From: Pelagophyceae sp. CCMP2097
Taxonomy: Eukaryota > Sar > Pelagophyceae
Length of the DNA stretch: 14,040 bases
Assembly: GCA_026770575.1 (NCBI GenBank)
Contig: MU657361.1
Location: forward strand, 29,585 to 43,624
Direction of reading: 5' to 3'
In this document: in pieces, positions 1-9,236 of the stretch
Numbering within the stretch: the first letter of the stretch is position 1
How the letters are laid out: every line of letters begins with the position of its first letter
Notes under the pieces: generated by a model
Database searches by the model: none
What the model saw: the letters and a program-made list of their open reading frames with translations, nothing else
Told to the model about the DNA's origin: nothing
Position numbers and translations under genes: made by a program

Positions 1-286
1 CGGGTGGGGCGCGTGCTGTAGCCGAGAAGTTGAGGACTTTTCCCGACTTTTTCTGAGAATCGCCGAAAACGAAATCCACTCTTGAAACAGCCGTGGAAGG
101 TTCTTCTTCGTCTTTACTAGGAATGCGAGGCCCATCACAAGCCGCACCGCCTTCAATGGCGACGTGAAAAAAAACATTGTATGGAGTCCATCAGCGACGG
201 ACCGCCTGTTGTTTTTAAGCAGCCTCAGTGGAGTGCATAATAGAAGAAGAAAGAATCCTAGACAGCTTCACTTTTTTCTACTTTAT
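1..286. other. Left flanking DNA, no supported gene
   Basis: This stretch has mixed composition and lies outside all the nested elements. No convincing gene is seen. On the minus strand a frame stays open from about 158 to the window edge, but it has no start codon and ends upstream in a stop, so it could at most be a piece of an exon. The only recognisable structure is a short MITE-B-like end near 259-278. Confidence 0.5.
259..278 (+). repeat. Relic of a MITE-B-type terminal repeat
   Basis: The bases TAGACAGCTTCACTTTTTT match the left end of MITE B (TAGACAGGTTCACTTTTTT at 702-720) with a single mismatch and in the same orientation. The match stops after about 19 bases. MITE A begins about 10 bases further on. 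This may be a solo end left by an earlier copy of the same family, or a small local duplication. Confidence 0.5.
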
Positions 287-288
287 TA

Positions 289-685
289 CTGGGGGACCCA
301 GCCAACTTCCCGGTTTGCATCTCGCGGGAAAACCCACTTTCGGTTTCGCTGTTCTGTTTCTGCGGGCGGGAAATATTTCAAAAATTATGGACCTTTTCAA
401 TATTTCCAAAACGCCACTCAATAATTTAAATACAGTTATTTCGTGTGAAAATCTAGAGATTTGGCCTTTTTCATGTGAAAATGAAGGTTATTGGCTCCAT
501 TTCAGCTGAAATGGATCCCAGAATCTACGATTTTCGGCGGAAAGTCGGAACTTTGGGTGTGTACAGTTTACGGGGAGGGGTTAAGTGGGGGATTTTCGTA
601 CTTTTTGATTTCCCGCTGTTTGTTTTCGTACTTCGATTTTTGGCCGGTGTTTATAGACTTTTCGGAAAGTGGCTGGGTCCCCCAG
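289..685. mobile_element. MITE A, 397 bp TA-flanked inverted-repeat element
   Basis: The element is bounded by perfect 16-base inverted repeats, CTGGGGGACCCAGCCA at 289-304 and its reverse complement at 670-685. Similarity continues imperfectly for about 8 more bases. TA dinucleotides at 287-288 and 686-687 fit a TA target duplication. Each terminal repeat itself contains a small hairpin (CTGGG-GGA-CCCAG). A perfect 20-base palindrome lies near the centre (496-515). Short open frames across it carry no recognisable protein, so it is a non-autonomous element. A TA duplication is typical of Tc1/mariner-type transposition, but the mobilising family is not determined. Confidence 0.8.
496..515. 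repeat. Perfect 20-base palindrome in the centre of MITE A
   Basis: The sequence TCCATTTCAGCTGAAATGGA is its own reverse complement. It sits almost at the midpoint of MITE A. A central palindrome can arise when a foldback element forms from a tail-to-tail junction. Confidence 0.85.
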
Positions 686-703
686 TACTAGGAATTCCTA
701 GTA
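686..703. repeat. 18-base palindrome between MITE A and MITE B
   Basis: TACTAGGAATTCCTAGTA is a perfect palindrome. Its outer TA bases are exactly the TA target-site copies of MITE A (left) and MITE B (right). The two elements therefore inserted at the two ends of one symmetrical site. Confidence 0.85.
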
Positions 704-737
704 GACAGGTTCACTTTTTTTAACCAGTTCAGAACTC
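704..737 (+). repeat. MITE B left terminal inverted repeat
   Basis: These 34 bases pair with 13167-13200 with two mismatches. The flanking TA at 702-703 is the presumed target duplication. Confidence 0.85.
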
Positions 738-1062
738 ATACGCAAATACGAGTTAAGCGGTAGTTCAGAAGAGTTCAGAAATCGTATTTGCACTTTGAGT
801 TCAGTCCCAGAGGCGGCGGCGTTTTATCTTCTTTATTTTGGCGATTGCAGTCACATCCCATCGAAATCTAGGTGAGCCGGTTCGAACTCCACCGGCGGCA
901 TTTCGAACCTGATCTGGATTTGAAAAAAACCTCACTAAATTTATTTTTTAATTTTTGAATAATTGAGACACCCAAATTTGCGGATTTTCTCAGTTCAGAG
1001 CAGTTCTGAACTAGTTCTGAACTGGTTAAACTGAACTCTGAATTCATATTTCGGCCTTTTTA

Positions 1063-1101
1063 CAAGGGGCACGCAAAAAACAGTGCGGAACCACATGACA
1101 C
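1063..1101 (+). repeat. Transposon left terminal inverted repeat
   Basis: This 39-base repeat pairs with 13074-13113. It is preceded by the target duplication CTTTTTA at 1056-1062. Confidence 0.88.
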
Positions 1102-1515
1102 AAACCCGGTTCACCTTGCAAATTTAGTTAGTCTAGTCCCTAACGGCCATATAACGGCTACAAATGGAGCCCATAGCCCGCGACTGGGTCGGCCGAGGCG
1201 CTGAAGGATGAAGCGCGCGGGTACGCCCCCGGCGCAGCCCCTGGCAAAGCCTGCCTGGAGCGACGTCGCCACGTGCGATAAGGTGAAGAAGCCCGAGTGG
1301 GACGAGCGGACGGGGAAGCTGGACTCGTCGTTCACGTACACGGTCGAGGGCTTCAAAGCCAAGGACCCGCGCTTCTCTGAGGAGTCGGTCACGGCCACGA
1401 TCACGGTCCTGTCAGACGGCCGCCTGCGGTGCGACGAGGTTGGCTGCGAGGCGCCAGACTTTGGAAAGTCGAACAACACGCGCGGCGAGTATAACGTACA
1501 CAAGCACGTCGTCGC

Positions 1516-1591
1516 GTAAGTGCCTTGGGACATGCCTCGCCCTTGCTTCCTCGGACCTCGCCCTTCCTTCCTCGGACCTTAAAACCCGCAG
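1516..1591 (+). other. Spliceosomal intron in the transposon gene
   Basis: The donor GTAAGT at 1516 and the acceptor CCCGCAG ending at 1591 bound a 76-base intron. The frame of exon 1 would hit a stop (TAA at 1517-1519) without splicing. Splicing joins it to the long open frame that begins at 1592. The intron is pyrimidine-rich and contains a short direct repeat built on CCTCGGACCT. Confidence 0.78.
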
Positions 1592-1770
1592 GTACCACGC
1601 GCCGCTCCAGGTCTCGATCACGACCGACCCGGACGGCGTCCTCAAACGCGTGAAGCAGCAGTCGATCGGCACTTTCTTTAAAGTCACCGACCAGGCCGGC
1701 GTGGACGCCCAGCGGGCCAAAGCGCACGATGGCCGCATGCGGTTGTTCTTGGCGCGCTCGCTTGAGCCGC

Positions 1771-1914
1771 GGGCGAGCGCGCCGGCGCCGGCGCCGGCGC
1801 ACGGCTCCGTTGACGCGGCGAGCGCGCCGACGCCGGCGCACGGCCCCTTTGACGCAGCGAGCGCGCCCGCGCGCGCGCTCGCGCGCGCGCCCGCGCACGG
1901 CCCCTTTGACGCGG
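1771..1914 (+). repeat. GC-only low-complexity coding repeat
   Basis: Three imperfect units encode Ala/Pro-rich stretches, each ending AHG(S/P)(V/F)DA. The third unit includes a long run of alternating C and G (about 1861-1897). The repeat keeps the reading frame, so it is probably a flexible linker in the protein. Confidence 0.7.
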
Positions 1915-2919
1915 AGGTGCGCCCTGTGCTCGACGAGCCCATTGTCGACGAGGCGCTGGTGCCGGCGCCGGCGCTAGCGCAGCGCCCACCGACTCGCCTC
2001 GCGTTGCCGGATTGGCTCGCCGTCGCCGTCGCCGACGCCCAAGCGGGGCGCTCTGTGAACGAGCTCGTGTCGTGCAGCGGCATCCCGCTCAACCTCCCCG
2101 AGCACGGCGTCAATAACTTTCCGTTCGGCATTGGTTCGGCGGTGCCGGCCCTGCACGGCAAGCTGTACTTCGACTCGAAGGCGGGCGTTATGCGCTCGAT
2201 GAATTGCGTCGAGTTCTGTTTCGTTGAGGACGTCAACGACGATGCGCGTGGCTTCACGTGCGACTCGTGCGCCAACCTCACGCGCGACCAGAACGTGCTC
2301 CGTCTCATCGACCGCGCGTGGGACCGGGAATTGGCCGCTACTACATGCCGCATGGGCTACCTCACCTTCACGCAGATGCGCGAGAAGGCGGCGCTGCAGC
2401 GCTCCAAGCTCTTGCGGTTCTCGTTTGCGATGCTCGGGCGCGACCGCCGGCTCGTCTCGCTCATGGGCCAGCGCGACCTGCTCAAGCAGCTCATCACGCT
2501 CCTCGCGACGCACAAGATCGCGCGCGTGTCCACGCTACTGGCGCGCCAGCTCAAGCGGCAGGCGAGCGTCGCTGCGACGATCGACCTTGTCAAGGCCGCC
2601 ATCGACGGGTTCTTCTCGCCGAAGAAGTACGACGACGAGGACTTGGACCAGGCCATCTTGACGATGCGCATCGGCGGGCCGCGCCTCTTGTGGGCAGCGC
2701 CGACGACATCGTGGCGGACTCGGCACGCAAGCAGACCTCGGCGCACCAGAACAATTCGCGGCTTATCCCGTTCGCGTTCCCGCACTGCGCGGAGTTGGTG
2801 GCGGCCGGGCTGATGCGCCAGCACGCTGCCTACCACCTACAGCACGACCCGCTGGCGTTGCACCCGGCGCCGTGCGGCCTCTGCGGCGTGCACTCCGCAG
2901 TGCAGTACGGCGGGGAGGA

Positions 2920-2928
2920 CCTCGGGTG
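2920..2928. repeat. Left copy of 9-base direct repeat flanking the viral element
   Basis: CCTCGGGTG here is identical to 12535-12543. Deleting one copy and everything between restores the codons GAC-CTC-GGG-TGT-GCG of the transposon gene. This fixes the insertion boundaries to within the repeat. Confidence 0.85.
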
Positions 2929-3256
2929 GATGAGGGGTGCGTTTTAGGCTACTATTTGACCTGCTTTTTGACCTCGAGGATAGAAATCGTAACCCGTTAC
3001 TTTTGAGATGCCCTCCCGTATCTATTTTAGAGTACAGGGACTTAGATACCCCCGAAAGTTTCGGAGGTAAATTAAGAAAATTTAGAAAAGTTTCTGATAA
3101 ATTTTAGAAAAGTTTCGGGGGGGGGGGTTAGAAAGTTTCGGACAAATTTGAGCGACATTTTTTACAAGCATTTTTACCAAAAATAATTTTTTTTTAATAT
3201 GCTTTTTATTATATTAATTAGATTGTTTACAACTAATCCTATACTATTGAGATTCT
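2929..3256. other. Non-coding left arm of the viral element
   Basis: No gene is seen. The outermost part has mixed composition and the stretch from about 3130 inward is AT-rich. It contains four copies of a GAAA(A)GTTTC(G/T)G motif, a run of eleven G, and CGAGGATAGAAAT at 2975-2987, a motif that recurs in the same orientation near the right end (12467-12479). Confidence 0.6.
3050..3142 (+). repeat. Degenerate tandem motif array with an 11-G run
   Basis: The motif GAAA(A)GTTTC(G/T)G occurs four times at spacings of roughly 25-35 bases. The third copy runs into eleven consecutive G (3117-3127). Terminal arrays of this type are common at the ends of integrated elements; a function is not known. 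Confidence 0.6.
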
Positions 3257-3390
3257 GAAAATAGTTGGAATTTGCCTAAATAGTTGGATTTTGCCCCCAA
3301 AAACCATCCGACTCCAGAATCCAGATCCATATGGAGAAGCCAAAACAGGGGCAATTCTAACTATTTTTGGCAAATTCCAACTTTTTATTA
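3257..3390. repeat. Foldback (long imperfect hairpin)
   Basis: The left arm (about 3257-3296) and right arm (about 3348-3390) are inverted copies of about 40 bases built on AGTTGGAATTTGCC. Each arm holds two head-to-tail copies of that unit. The loop is about 50 bases. It resembles a small foldback element or a structured end signal. A short open frame starting inside it at 3291 is only a by-product. Confidence 0.7.
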
Positions 3391-3571
3391 TTAATATTTA
3401 CTTTTTATTCACGAGACTATTTTCTATCCCCATCAAAATATATACATTTTTTATGATTTTTTATATTTATATATTTATATATTTATATAGAGATTACATT
3501 AAAATGACGATTCTACTTCTAATCCAATAAAGATTAAGGCTATAATTATATTACTATTACATAATATAGAT

Positions 3572-3721
3572 ATGATTGTTATCGAAAAGCGAAAGCGAGG
3601 GCGTCCTCGAACGACAGCAGACGCCAAGAAAATTGTAAAATCGAAAAACAACGCGAAGGTATATTCAAAAGTGAAAGAAACATTTAAATTTTACCGAGAA
3701 AAAAATGAAACAACTGAATAA
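3572..3721 (+). CDS. Small AT-hook protein (49 aa)
   Basis: This short frame is intact from ATG at 3572 to TAA at 3721. Near the N-terminus it has the core KRKRGRPR, a canonical AT-hook that binds the minor groove of AT-rich DNA. The rest is lysine-rich, and nearly a third of the residues are basic. Small AT-hook proteins of this kind occur in many large-DNA-virus and PLV genomes, and a DNA-packing or accessory role is inferred. It lies just upstream of the primase-helicase relic on the same strand. An AT-rich stretch (ATAATATAGAT) precedes the start. Confidence 0.6.
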   Translation: MIVIEKRKRGRPRTTADAKKIVKSKNNAKVYSKVKETFKFYREKNETTE

Positions 3722-3827
3722 CATTAAAGATTAAATAAACAAATATAATTTTATTACAGTTTTATGATTTTAAGATTTATAAGAAAAATGACACATGTCT
3801 TAAAGCGTATATAAAGATTAAGTATTA

Positions 3828-3843
3828 ATATATATCATACAGT
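3828..3843 (+). promoter_or_regulatory. Candidate late/early viral promoter motif before the primase gene
   Basis: ATATATATCATACAGT ends at the base before the ATG at 3844. A near-identical sequence, ATATATCATACAATAT, lies directly before the ATG at 7025. A short motif repeated at the same distance from two viral starts suggests a virus-specific promoter. The name of the motif class is not known. Confidence 0.45.
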
Positions 3844-6404
3844 ATGCAGTCAACAACAATAATTGAATGGTGTGAAAATAACAACGTGAATTGGTTCCCT
3901 ATTGAACTCGATATGACACAAAATGAACATGGAAAGCCGTGAAAACTTCCCATACCAATTAAACATAAGTCGTATGGTTTTAAAACACCGACATGTAATG
4001 ACTTCAAAAAATAAACAAAATTAATTTAAAAATACGCCAGTCATAACTTAAGGATCCGACATACAGCGATAAACTCTTTCACATCGCGATGGATACGTCG
4101 GTTGTCCATCACATTGACATTGATGTACCAGACTACCCTCCAAAATACGATGAACTATTAAAATTAACTCCATACTTCTGTTCAACATCTAAGAGTTACG
4201 GGAAACATATCATGATCACTGCAAAAGCATTCGACTGTAAACTGGCAAGGTATGTTTTTTTAGATACAAAAAAGGGACTGGATGCGGGATAGAATTGTTG
4301 TCTGGACAGTGGAGTTATGCGCCAATTTGTGGAATCATATTGAATGGTGATCCTGAAATTTTAGATTACCAAAATCTCACCGAAGAATTAAATTATTGAA
4401 AAAGAAATTATTAAAATGAAGAAACCCCAAGCCATTCAAATCATTCAAGAATCAGATAAACCATTTGAACAAAAAAAAGATAAATACATGAAACTAATAT
4501 TTGAAGTAATTCAAAATAAAACAGTTAATAACATTCGAATTATTTCATGGGATACTTACTTTTACATCGGTTCAGTTTTAAAATCTAATGGTTACAATCT
4601 TGATATATTTTTGGAATATTGTGCTTTAAATAATAATTATGATAAACAGAATGCAATCGCAATGTGGGATTTAATTAAATCAAAGGAATTTTCAATTTTC
4701 GTATTACAAAATATCGCAAAAGAGGTAAATCACAAAGACTATTTAAAATGGTTATTAAGTGACTCGCGTCTATTGATTGAAAAGGCGAACATGATGTTTA
4801 ACACGCAAAATATCACCGAGTGTTTTCATTGTTTATTTGGACATGATTTTTTTTTATACGAATAAAGAAATTTACTCTTTCTGTAACGGCATCTCTTGGA
4901 AAATAACGGAGTTTTATGTACGGAATAGATTTATAAAAGACTTCAATAACATGTTTTTACTATTATCACAACAAATCACAAGCCAGCGCATGGCACTTGA
5001 TCCAGATGATGAAAATTAAAGTACAGAGAACGAAAATTTAAAACGACGAGATGAAATATTAAGGGGAAATTTGAAACAGTTGGGAAGTGAATCTTTTATC
5101 AACGACTGTACAACAAAGGCTATACTTTAAAATCTTAAATTGAAAAGGATACTACATTTGAATTAAATTCGAATATCGTTGTATAAAAAACAAGGTTTTT
5201 GATTCGGATCAAGGTGAGTTTGTAACCCCGAATAAACTTGATTATATGTGCATAAATACTGGGTATGATTTGCGTGAACCAACCGACGAAGAGACGAAAA
5301 CTGTTGAGAAAAATTTAAATGAAATTTTCACAACGTCCCCGATGAAAAAACGCTATACCTAACAATTCTCGCAACTTGTTTAAAATCCCTCACTTTGGAA
5401 AAGTTTGTCTTTTGTGACGGTGGGGGTCGTATTGGGAAGAGTTTAGTAAATGAATTATTTTTAGAAACTCTTTAGAATTATGGCTATACAATGGCAAGCA
5501 ACGCCCTGATGCAGCCTATTAAATCAGACGGAGCCAATCCAGTTCTCGCTCAAATGAATTTCAATCGGGGTGTTTTCTGTCGAGAACCAGATACACATTC
5601 AAAAATGCAACCTCTTTAAATTCGTCGACTATCAAGGAACTTACTTGTAACAGTCAAATATCTGCACGATTGCTAAACAAAAATAGCACAGACACTCAAC
5701 TTCGGTCCACTTTAATAATGGAATGTAATCAGAAGCCGAGCTTTGGCGGAGAAATTAATGTTGTGATGCAAGCGCGATTGATCGACATCGGTTTTCATTC
5801 AACCTTTGTCAGTAATATAGACGACGTGGATGTGGAGTAGCACTGCTTTTTGGTAAATGCCTCATACAAGTGCGTTGAGTTCAAAAAGAATCATAAGTAT
5901 GCATTATTTAAAATCATTGCATCCCGTTGGGGAAAATATAAAGATAGTGGTTTTAATATAGATACATTCGTCCCCTAAAGTAATAAACCACGTAATGATG
6001 ATAACTTAAAATCAACCAGTGAATTATATACATGACTTGTATCAGATTAGATTTCCTAAAAAATTAAAAATGTGACAACTGTTTTAAAAATTAAAGAAGG
6101 CACAACGAAAACATTCATTAAAATCAAATAGATTTATAAAGAATATAAAACATCTGAAATATGGAGAAATATGAATAAATCTGAAAGACGCGCACTTGGT
6201 TGCGGGAAATTCATAGAAGGGATAAGAAAAAACAATTATCTTAAAAAATACTGTCAAAAACAACAACAACGAATAAAGGTAATATTTGAATGGTACAAGA
6301 TTCAAGATAACGAGAAACCAGAGACAAACCAAACATGTGGAATTATGGACGATAAATATATCAGAGATTTTGCCGTATATTTCAATATTTTAAAATTGAA
6401 ATAA
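3844..6404 (+). pseudogene. Primase / superfamily 3 helicase (D5-like), broken
   Basis: Fragments in changing frames line up in the order of a viral primase-helicase. They are: an N-terminal piece from ATG 3844; the primase core with the catalytic DID in HHIDIDVPDY (from 4089) followed by SKSYGKHI; a GIELLSGQWSYAP segment near 4286; a PriCT-like segment (4416-4865); a D5_N-like segment (from about 4837, including KLDYMCINTGYD near 5236); the Walker A motif GGGRIGKS (5419-5442); the downstream ANPVLAQMNF and REPDT motifs; a superfamily 3 motif C with MECNQKP (about 5717-5740); and a C-terminal region with NKSERRALGCGKFIEG to 6404. The protein would unwind DNA and prime replication of the virus. 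There are many frameshifts and all three stop codons appear in frame, so it is dead. Full-length relatives are often 800 residues or more, which suits the span. Confidence 0.88.
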
Positions 6405-6405
6405 G

Positions 6406-6930
6406 CGCGAATTTTGTTGAAATACTTTTCAAACAATTGATTTATTTCACGGAAAAAGAAAGCATCCAGGAATCAATTAAAGATGTCGAGAGACTTCAAC
6501 ACTTGCCAGATGTAAGTGATAGTCGGTTTTTAAATTCAAACAAAGCGACTCGTGACTATTTACCATACAAGTGCCTATGTGATCAATCGATAAAAGAACC
6601 ATTTATTTTCGTTTAATCGTAGCGTTTTTATCCTTGGTAGCACATGCTTAGATAAATTCGCCGAGCATGAGTCGGTTCATTCTACCGATGTTTTTAACAT
6701 TTTTAAGAATAAATGTCTTTATTGTAAAAATTATTATATTAAGAAAAAAATAGGCTTTTACCAATAAGAAACATTTTATGCAAAAATTGTCTAGAGTTTT
6801 CGAAAATTGAACCGATTCGCATAAATTAATAAGTTAAATATTATCGAAAAGATGAGGCAAAAGAATAGGGTGCAAGATTCGACTATTTTGGTACTAAAAT
6901 ATGGTATGCGACAACTTCAAACAGTAAAAT
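6406..6930 (+). pseudogene. Zinc-ribbon plus DUF5710-like protein, broken
   Basis: Frame-switching fragments directly downstream of the helicase show CLCDQSIKEPFIF, then FILGSTCLDKF, then CLYC and ILCKNC pairs. This matches a Cys-rich module (CxC-x2-I ... G-x2-C-x2-[KR]F ... CxxC ... CxxC) that recurs in giant-virus proteins. Next comes KDEAKExGARFDYFGTKIWY near 6848-6907, close to the DUF5710 signature (EAK-x2-GA[RW]x-D...K.WY). Such modules are usually attached to nucleases or other DNA-processing domains, but none is visible here; the N-terminal part from about 6410 is unrecognised. Stops and at least two frame changes make it a pseudogene. Identification rests on spacing of Cys and aromatic residues. 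Confidence 0.5.
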
Positions 6931-7004
6931 TAACAACAATAACTTATTTGTTAATTTTCTATAAATCAGAATAAAAATGAAACGCGAAACACGATAAGAA
7001 TAAA

Positions 7005-7024
7005 AATATATCATACAATATATA
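7005..7024 (+). promoter_or_regulatory. Second copy of the candidate viral promoter motif
   Basis: ATATATCATACAATATATA lies immediately before the ATG at 7025. It shares the core ATATATCATACA(G/A)T with the sequence before the primase start at 3844. Confidence 0.45.
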
Positions 7025-8400
7025 ATGTCGCCTGATTTTAAATTACAATTCGAATTTGCAAAGTTTTACAACTCGAGACAAAAGGCGATAATTTTAAAAT
7101 TTTATCGTTTTCTTTTAGAAAATTCTCATTTAAACAAAATAAAAAAACAGACTTTAATTAACAACGGTTTAGAGAACCTTTAAGAATTTGAAGAAGAAAA
7201 AAAATATCGTTAGAAAACCTGTTGGTAGAACGAAGAAGCAAAAGATCGTTAATGTAAAAAAAAAAAATTTTAAAAGAAAGATTAAATATTTTTTGTTGAA
7301 TCTCATTATGAAAATATAAACACAAAGAAATCATATTTAACCATGCTTTTAGATAAAGAGGGACACAAATCGAATTTCAAAAGTTTTTAATCTATTGATC
7401 TTAATGCAGACTTTCTTAAAAATGAAGATTTTACAAACAACTTATATAAATAAAAATATAAATATTACATCGAAAAACGTAACCTATTCAGAAACAGATA
7501 GAACAAATCAATTGGATTTATCTGATTCATAAATTTAAAGAATTACAATGCAAATAGACATATTACCGATTTTCAAACCTTGAATAAATTATACAATTTC
7601 ACGAACCAAAACAATACTTTAATTCTAAATTATAATTATATCTCAAATAAAATTGTTTCGACCGTGAAAAACAAACTTGTATTGGATGACGGGTTTTAAA
7701 AAATAAGCAATCTGATCGCGTTTATAAAACTATTTTTTTACGAGACATTTGAAAGGAACAAAGCGTAAAAAGTTCAATACAATTCGACACAAGAACTCTA
7801 AAGTTTACTATTCAAAATAATAAAACTTTTACAGAGTCAGTGAATCTAAGTGAATTTTTAAATATGGGCGAAGTCGTGGAATTTTTTTCGTTATTTTCGT
7901 CAGTCTCGACTAAAACGGTTGATATTTACAGGTGACATACAGAATATAAATATAATTTTTATGGATCTTAAAACTGCGAATGTCTCTTCCGAAAAAGATT
8001 TGAAATATAAATCCCAGAGAATTGGTAAAATTTAGATTTTTGATTATTTTGGAACTAATTTTGTTTATCAAGAAACTCGGCGACGTGAATGTAAAATAAA
8101 CTAGAATATTCTTTATACATTCTAAATCAAACTTATGAACGACAACTATGATGATATTTGAAAAGCGAATACATGGTCGATGACAATCCAACTCGTTCTC
8201 ACATTAAAGGCAGAAGAAACTAAATCCATGGATGATTCAAAAAATAACACTGGATTTAGAAACCCACCCGTGATAACTCGTTTGGTTAGTGTATAACAAG
8301 ATACTCGCGAGAGATATATTGAATATTTTAGTAAATTCAAAAAACTACTCAAATTATTTAATAATTTTAAAAAAACTAAATGAATTGAAACTCATTTTCG
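7025..8400 (+). pseudogene. Unidentified decayed viral coding region
   Basis: A 52-codon frame starts at the ATG at 7025, directly behind the promoter-like motif, and stops at 7183. Plus-strand fragments then continue in all three frames to about 8400, for example a stretch reading FNTNQNNTLILNYNY-like text near 7600 and one with SVNLSEFLNMGEVVEFF near 7840. The fragments are rich in Asn, Thr, Ser and hydrophobic residues and look like beta-rich structural protein rather than an enzyme. No family is recognised. It lies just before the capsid block, so a virion protein is a reasonable guess but no more. Heavy stop and frameshift load shows it is dead. It may be one long gene or two. Confidence 0.35.
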
Positions 8401-8467
8401 ATAATAATTTAACAATATCCAAAGGTTTATTTATTCCTTTTAAATTTAAAATAAATAAATAACTTTT

Positions 8468-8715
8468 ATGCCGCTGTCTTTCTCTCAAAAATCAACAAAC
8501 GTTGTCCGGCAACTTGTTCAAAAATCAGCAAATCCACCCTGATCATTTGCACAAAAAATGTCCGAAATGTCGGTGATGCAAAACACGCAATGAAGGTTAT
8601 TCTCAAAGTTGAAATATATGTCAAAAAAACTCGCGAAGGTATGGCGATGATGCAAAAATTGAGTTTTCAAGAAGACGACATGGATATGATAAAATATAAA
8701 TATAAAAAAATATAA
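8468..8715 (+). pseudogene. Small gene upstream of the capsid block, broken
   Basis: The frame opens with ATG 8468 (MPLSFSQKSTNVVRQLVQKS) and runs into a TGA near 8541, then continues. After a frame change it ends with a Met- and Lys-rich tail at 8713-8715. An intact version would be about 80 residues. The family is not recognised. It is on the same strand as the penton gene, 11 bases upstream of it, and may encode a small virion component. Confidence 0.4.
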
Positions 8716-8726
8716 AAGTTATATGT
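8695..8726 (+). promoter_or_regulatory. TATA-like promoter region of the capsid genes
   Basis: The stretch is almost pure A and T with repeated ATATAAA units and ends directly at the ATG of the penton gene. Its composition is that of other AT-rich virus promoters; the exact signal is not defined. Confidence 0.35.
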
Positions 8727-9212
8727 ATGGATTCTTTTGTAAAGCGTGATTATATTCGCTTCAAGTTGGACTCACTTAATCGTACATTCGATAAAGACAT
8801 TTTTGAATTTGATATACCACTCGATTCATATTCACAATTAAAAAACGTACCTGTGCCCAAAATTCTCAGTTTTCAATTTGTTAGTTTATCGACTGTATAC
8901 TATGGCGCATTGGTAGATTTGATTGACACTTATACGAGTCTCGTTGTCGAAGGAATAAACACGATGAATTACAAAGACATTTCAGGCGCTTCTTGGAATG
9001 TTTTCTTAGGGCATTTAAATCAGAATTTAAGAATTAGGGGGATTTCTTATCATCAGAATCCCGAATATATAATAACCGATTTGCCAAGAAAATTAACATT
9101 TAAATTAAAATCTATCCAACCAACGACAACCGATCCCAGTACAGAGGTTCTTATTCAAATCTCTTATGTTTTTTTTGAAATTAATATTAAATATTTCAGT
9201 TATAAATCATGA
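8727..9212 (+). CDS. Putative penton / minor capsid protein (161 aa), intact
   Basis: The frame is uninterrupted from ATG 8727 to TGA at 9212. The predicted protein alternates short hydrophobic strands and loops, with FEFDIPLDSY near residue 27, PVPKILSFQFVSLSTVYYG in the middle, and KLTFKLKS...EVLIQISYVFFEI at the C-terminus. This is a plausible single jelly-roll layout. PLV and virophage penton proteins that close the capsid vertices usually sit next to the major capsid gene, as here (24-base gap to 9237). The role is therefore inferred from fold pattern and position, not from a diagnostic motif. The protein is short for a penton base, and another virion protein is possible. It is the longest intact viral gene in the window. 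Confidence 0.55.
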   Translation: MDSFVKRDYIRFKLDSLNRTFDKDIFEFDIPLDSYSQLKNVPVPKILSFQFVSLSTVYYGALVDLIDTYTSLVVEGINTMNYKDISGASWNVFLGHLNQNLRIRGISYHQNPEYIITDLPRKLTFKLKSIQPTTTDPSTEVLIQISYVFFEINIKYFSYKS

Positions 9213-9236
9213 AAAAATAATATATTCATGTATTAA

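Larger units (their letters stand above)
1208..2928 (+). pseudogene. Transposon-encoded Cys/His-rich protein, 5' part (exons 1 and 2)
   Basis: This is the front part of the single gene of the 2.4 kb transposon. The ATG at 1208 lies about 105 bases after the left terminal repeat. Exon 1 (1208-1515) joins exon 2 at 1592 in frame. A possible zinc finger spans the junction: Cys75, Cys80, His98 and His100, with another His just after the intron. An Ala/Pro-rich stretch with three imperfect repeats ending in AHGxxDA follows (about 1770-1914). Codons then read well to about 2689, where the frame changes by one base and continues to 2928. The tail includes CGLCG (2873-2887). The viral element interrupts the gene after 2928 and it resumes at 12544; the rejoined product would be about 690 residues. 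It may be the transposase or an accessory protein. No DDE motif was identified, so the function is unknown. Both a frameshift and an insertion disable it. Confidence 0.75.

Noticed and set aside
164..723. Short plus-strand frames across MITE A
   Set aside because: They cross the terminal repeats and central palindrome of a non-autonomous element and show no protein-like pattern.
1412..2353. Long minus-strand open frame opposite the transposon gene, 313 codons
   Set aside because: It is a shadow of the GC-rich plus-strand gene. The plus strand has intron logic, Cys/His motifs and in-frame continuation after the viral insert; the minus frame has none.
3291..3530. 79-codon frame starting inside the foldback
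   Set aside because: It starts in repeat sequence and turns into low-complexity Ile/Tyr/Phe from AT-rich DNA.
3844..6404. Reassigned stop codons rather than a pseudogene
   Set aside because: All three stop codons appear in the helicase relic and true frame changes occur as well. The intact penton gene ends normally in TGA. Genuine decay fits better.
7910..8352. Two minus-strand frames of 93 and 68 codons
   Set aside because: They are low-complexity frames in AT-rich DNA, opposite plus-strand coding fragments, with no recognisable motif.
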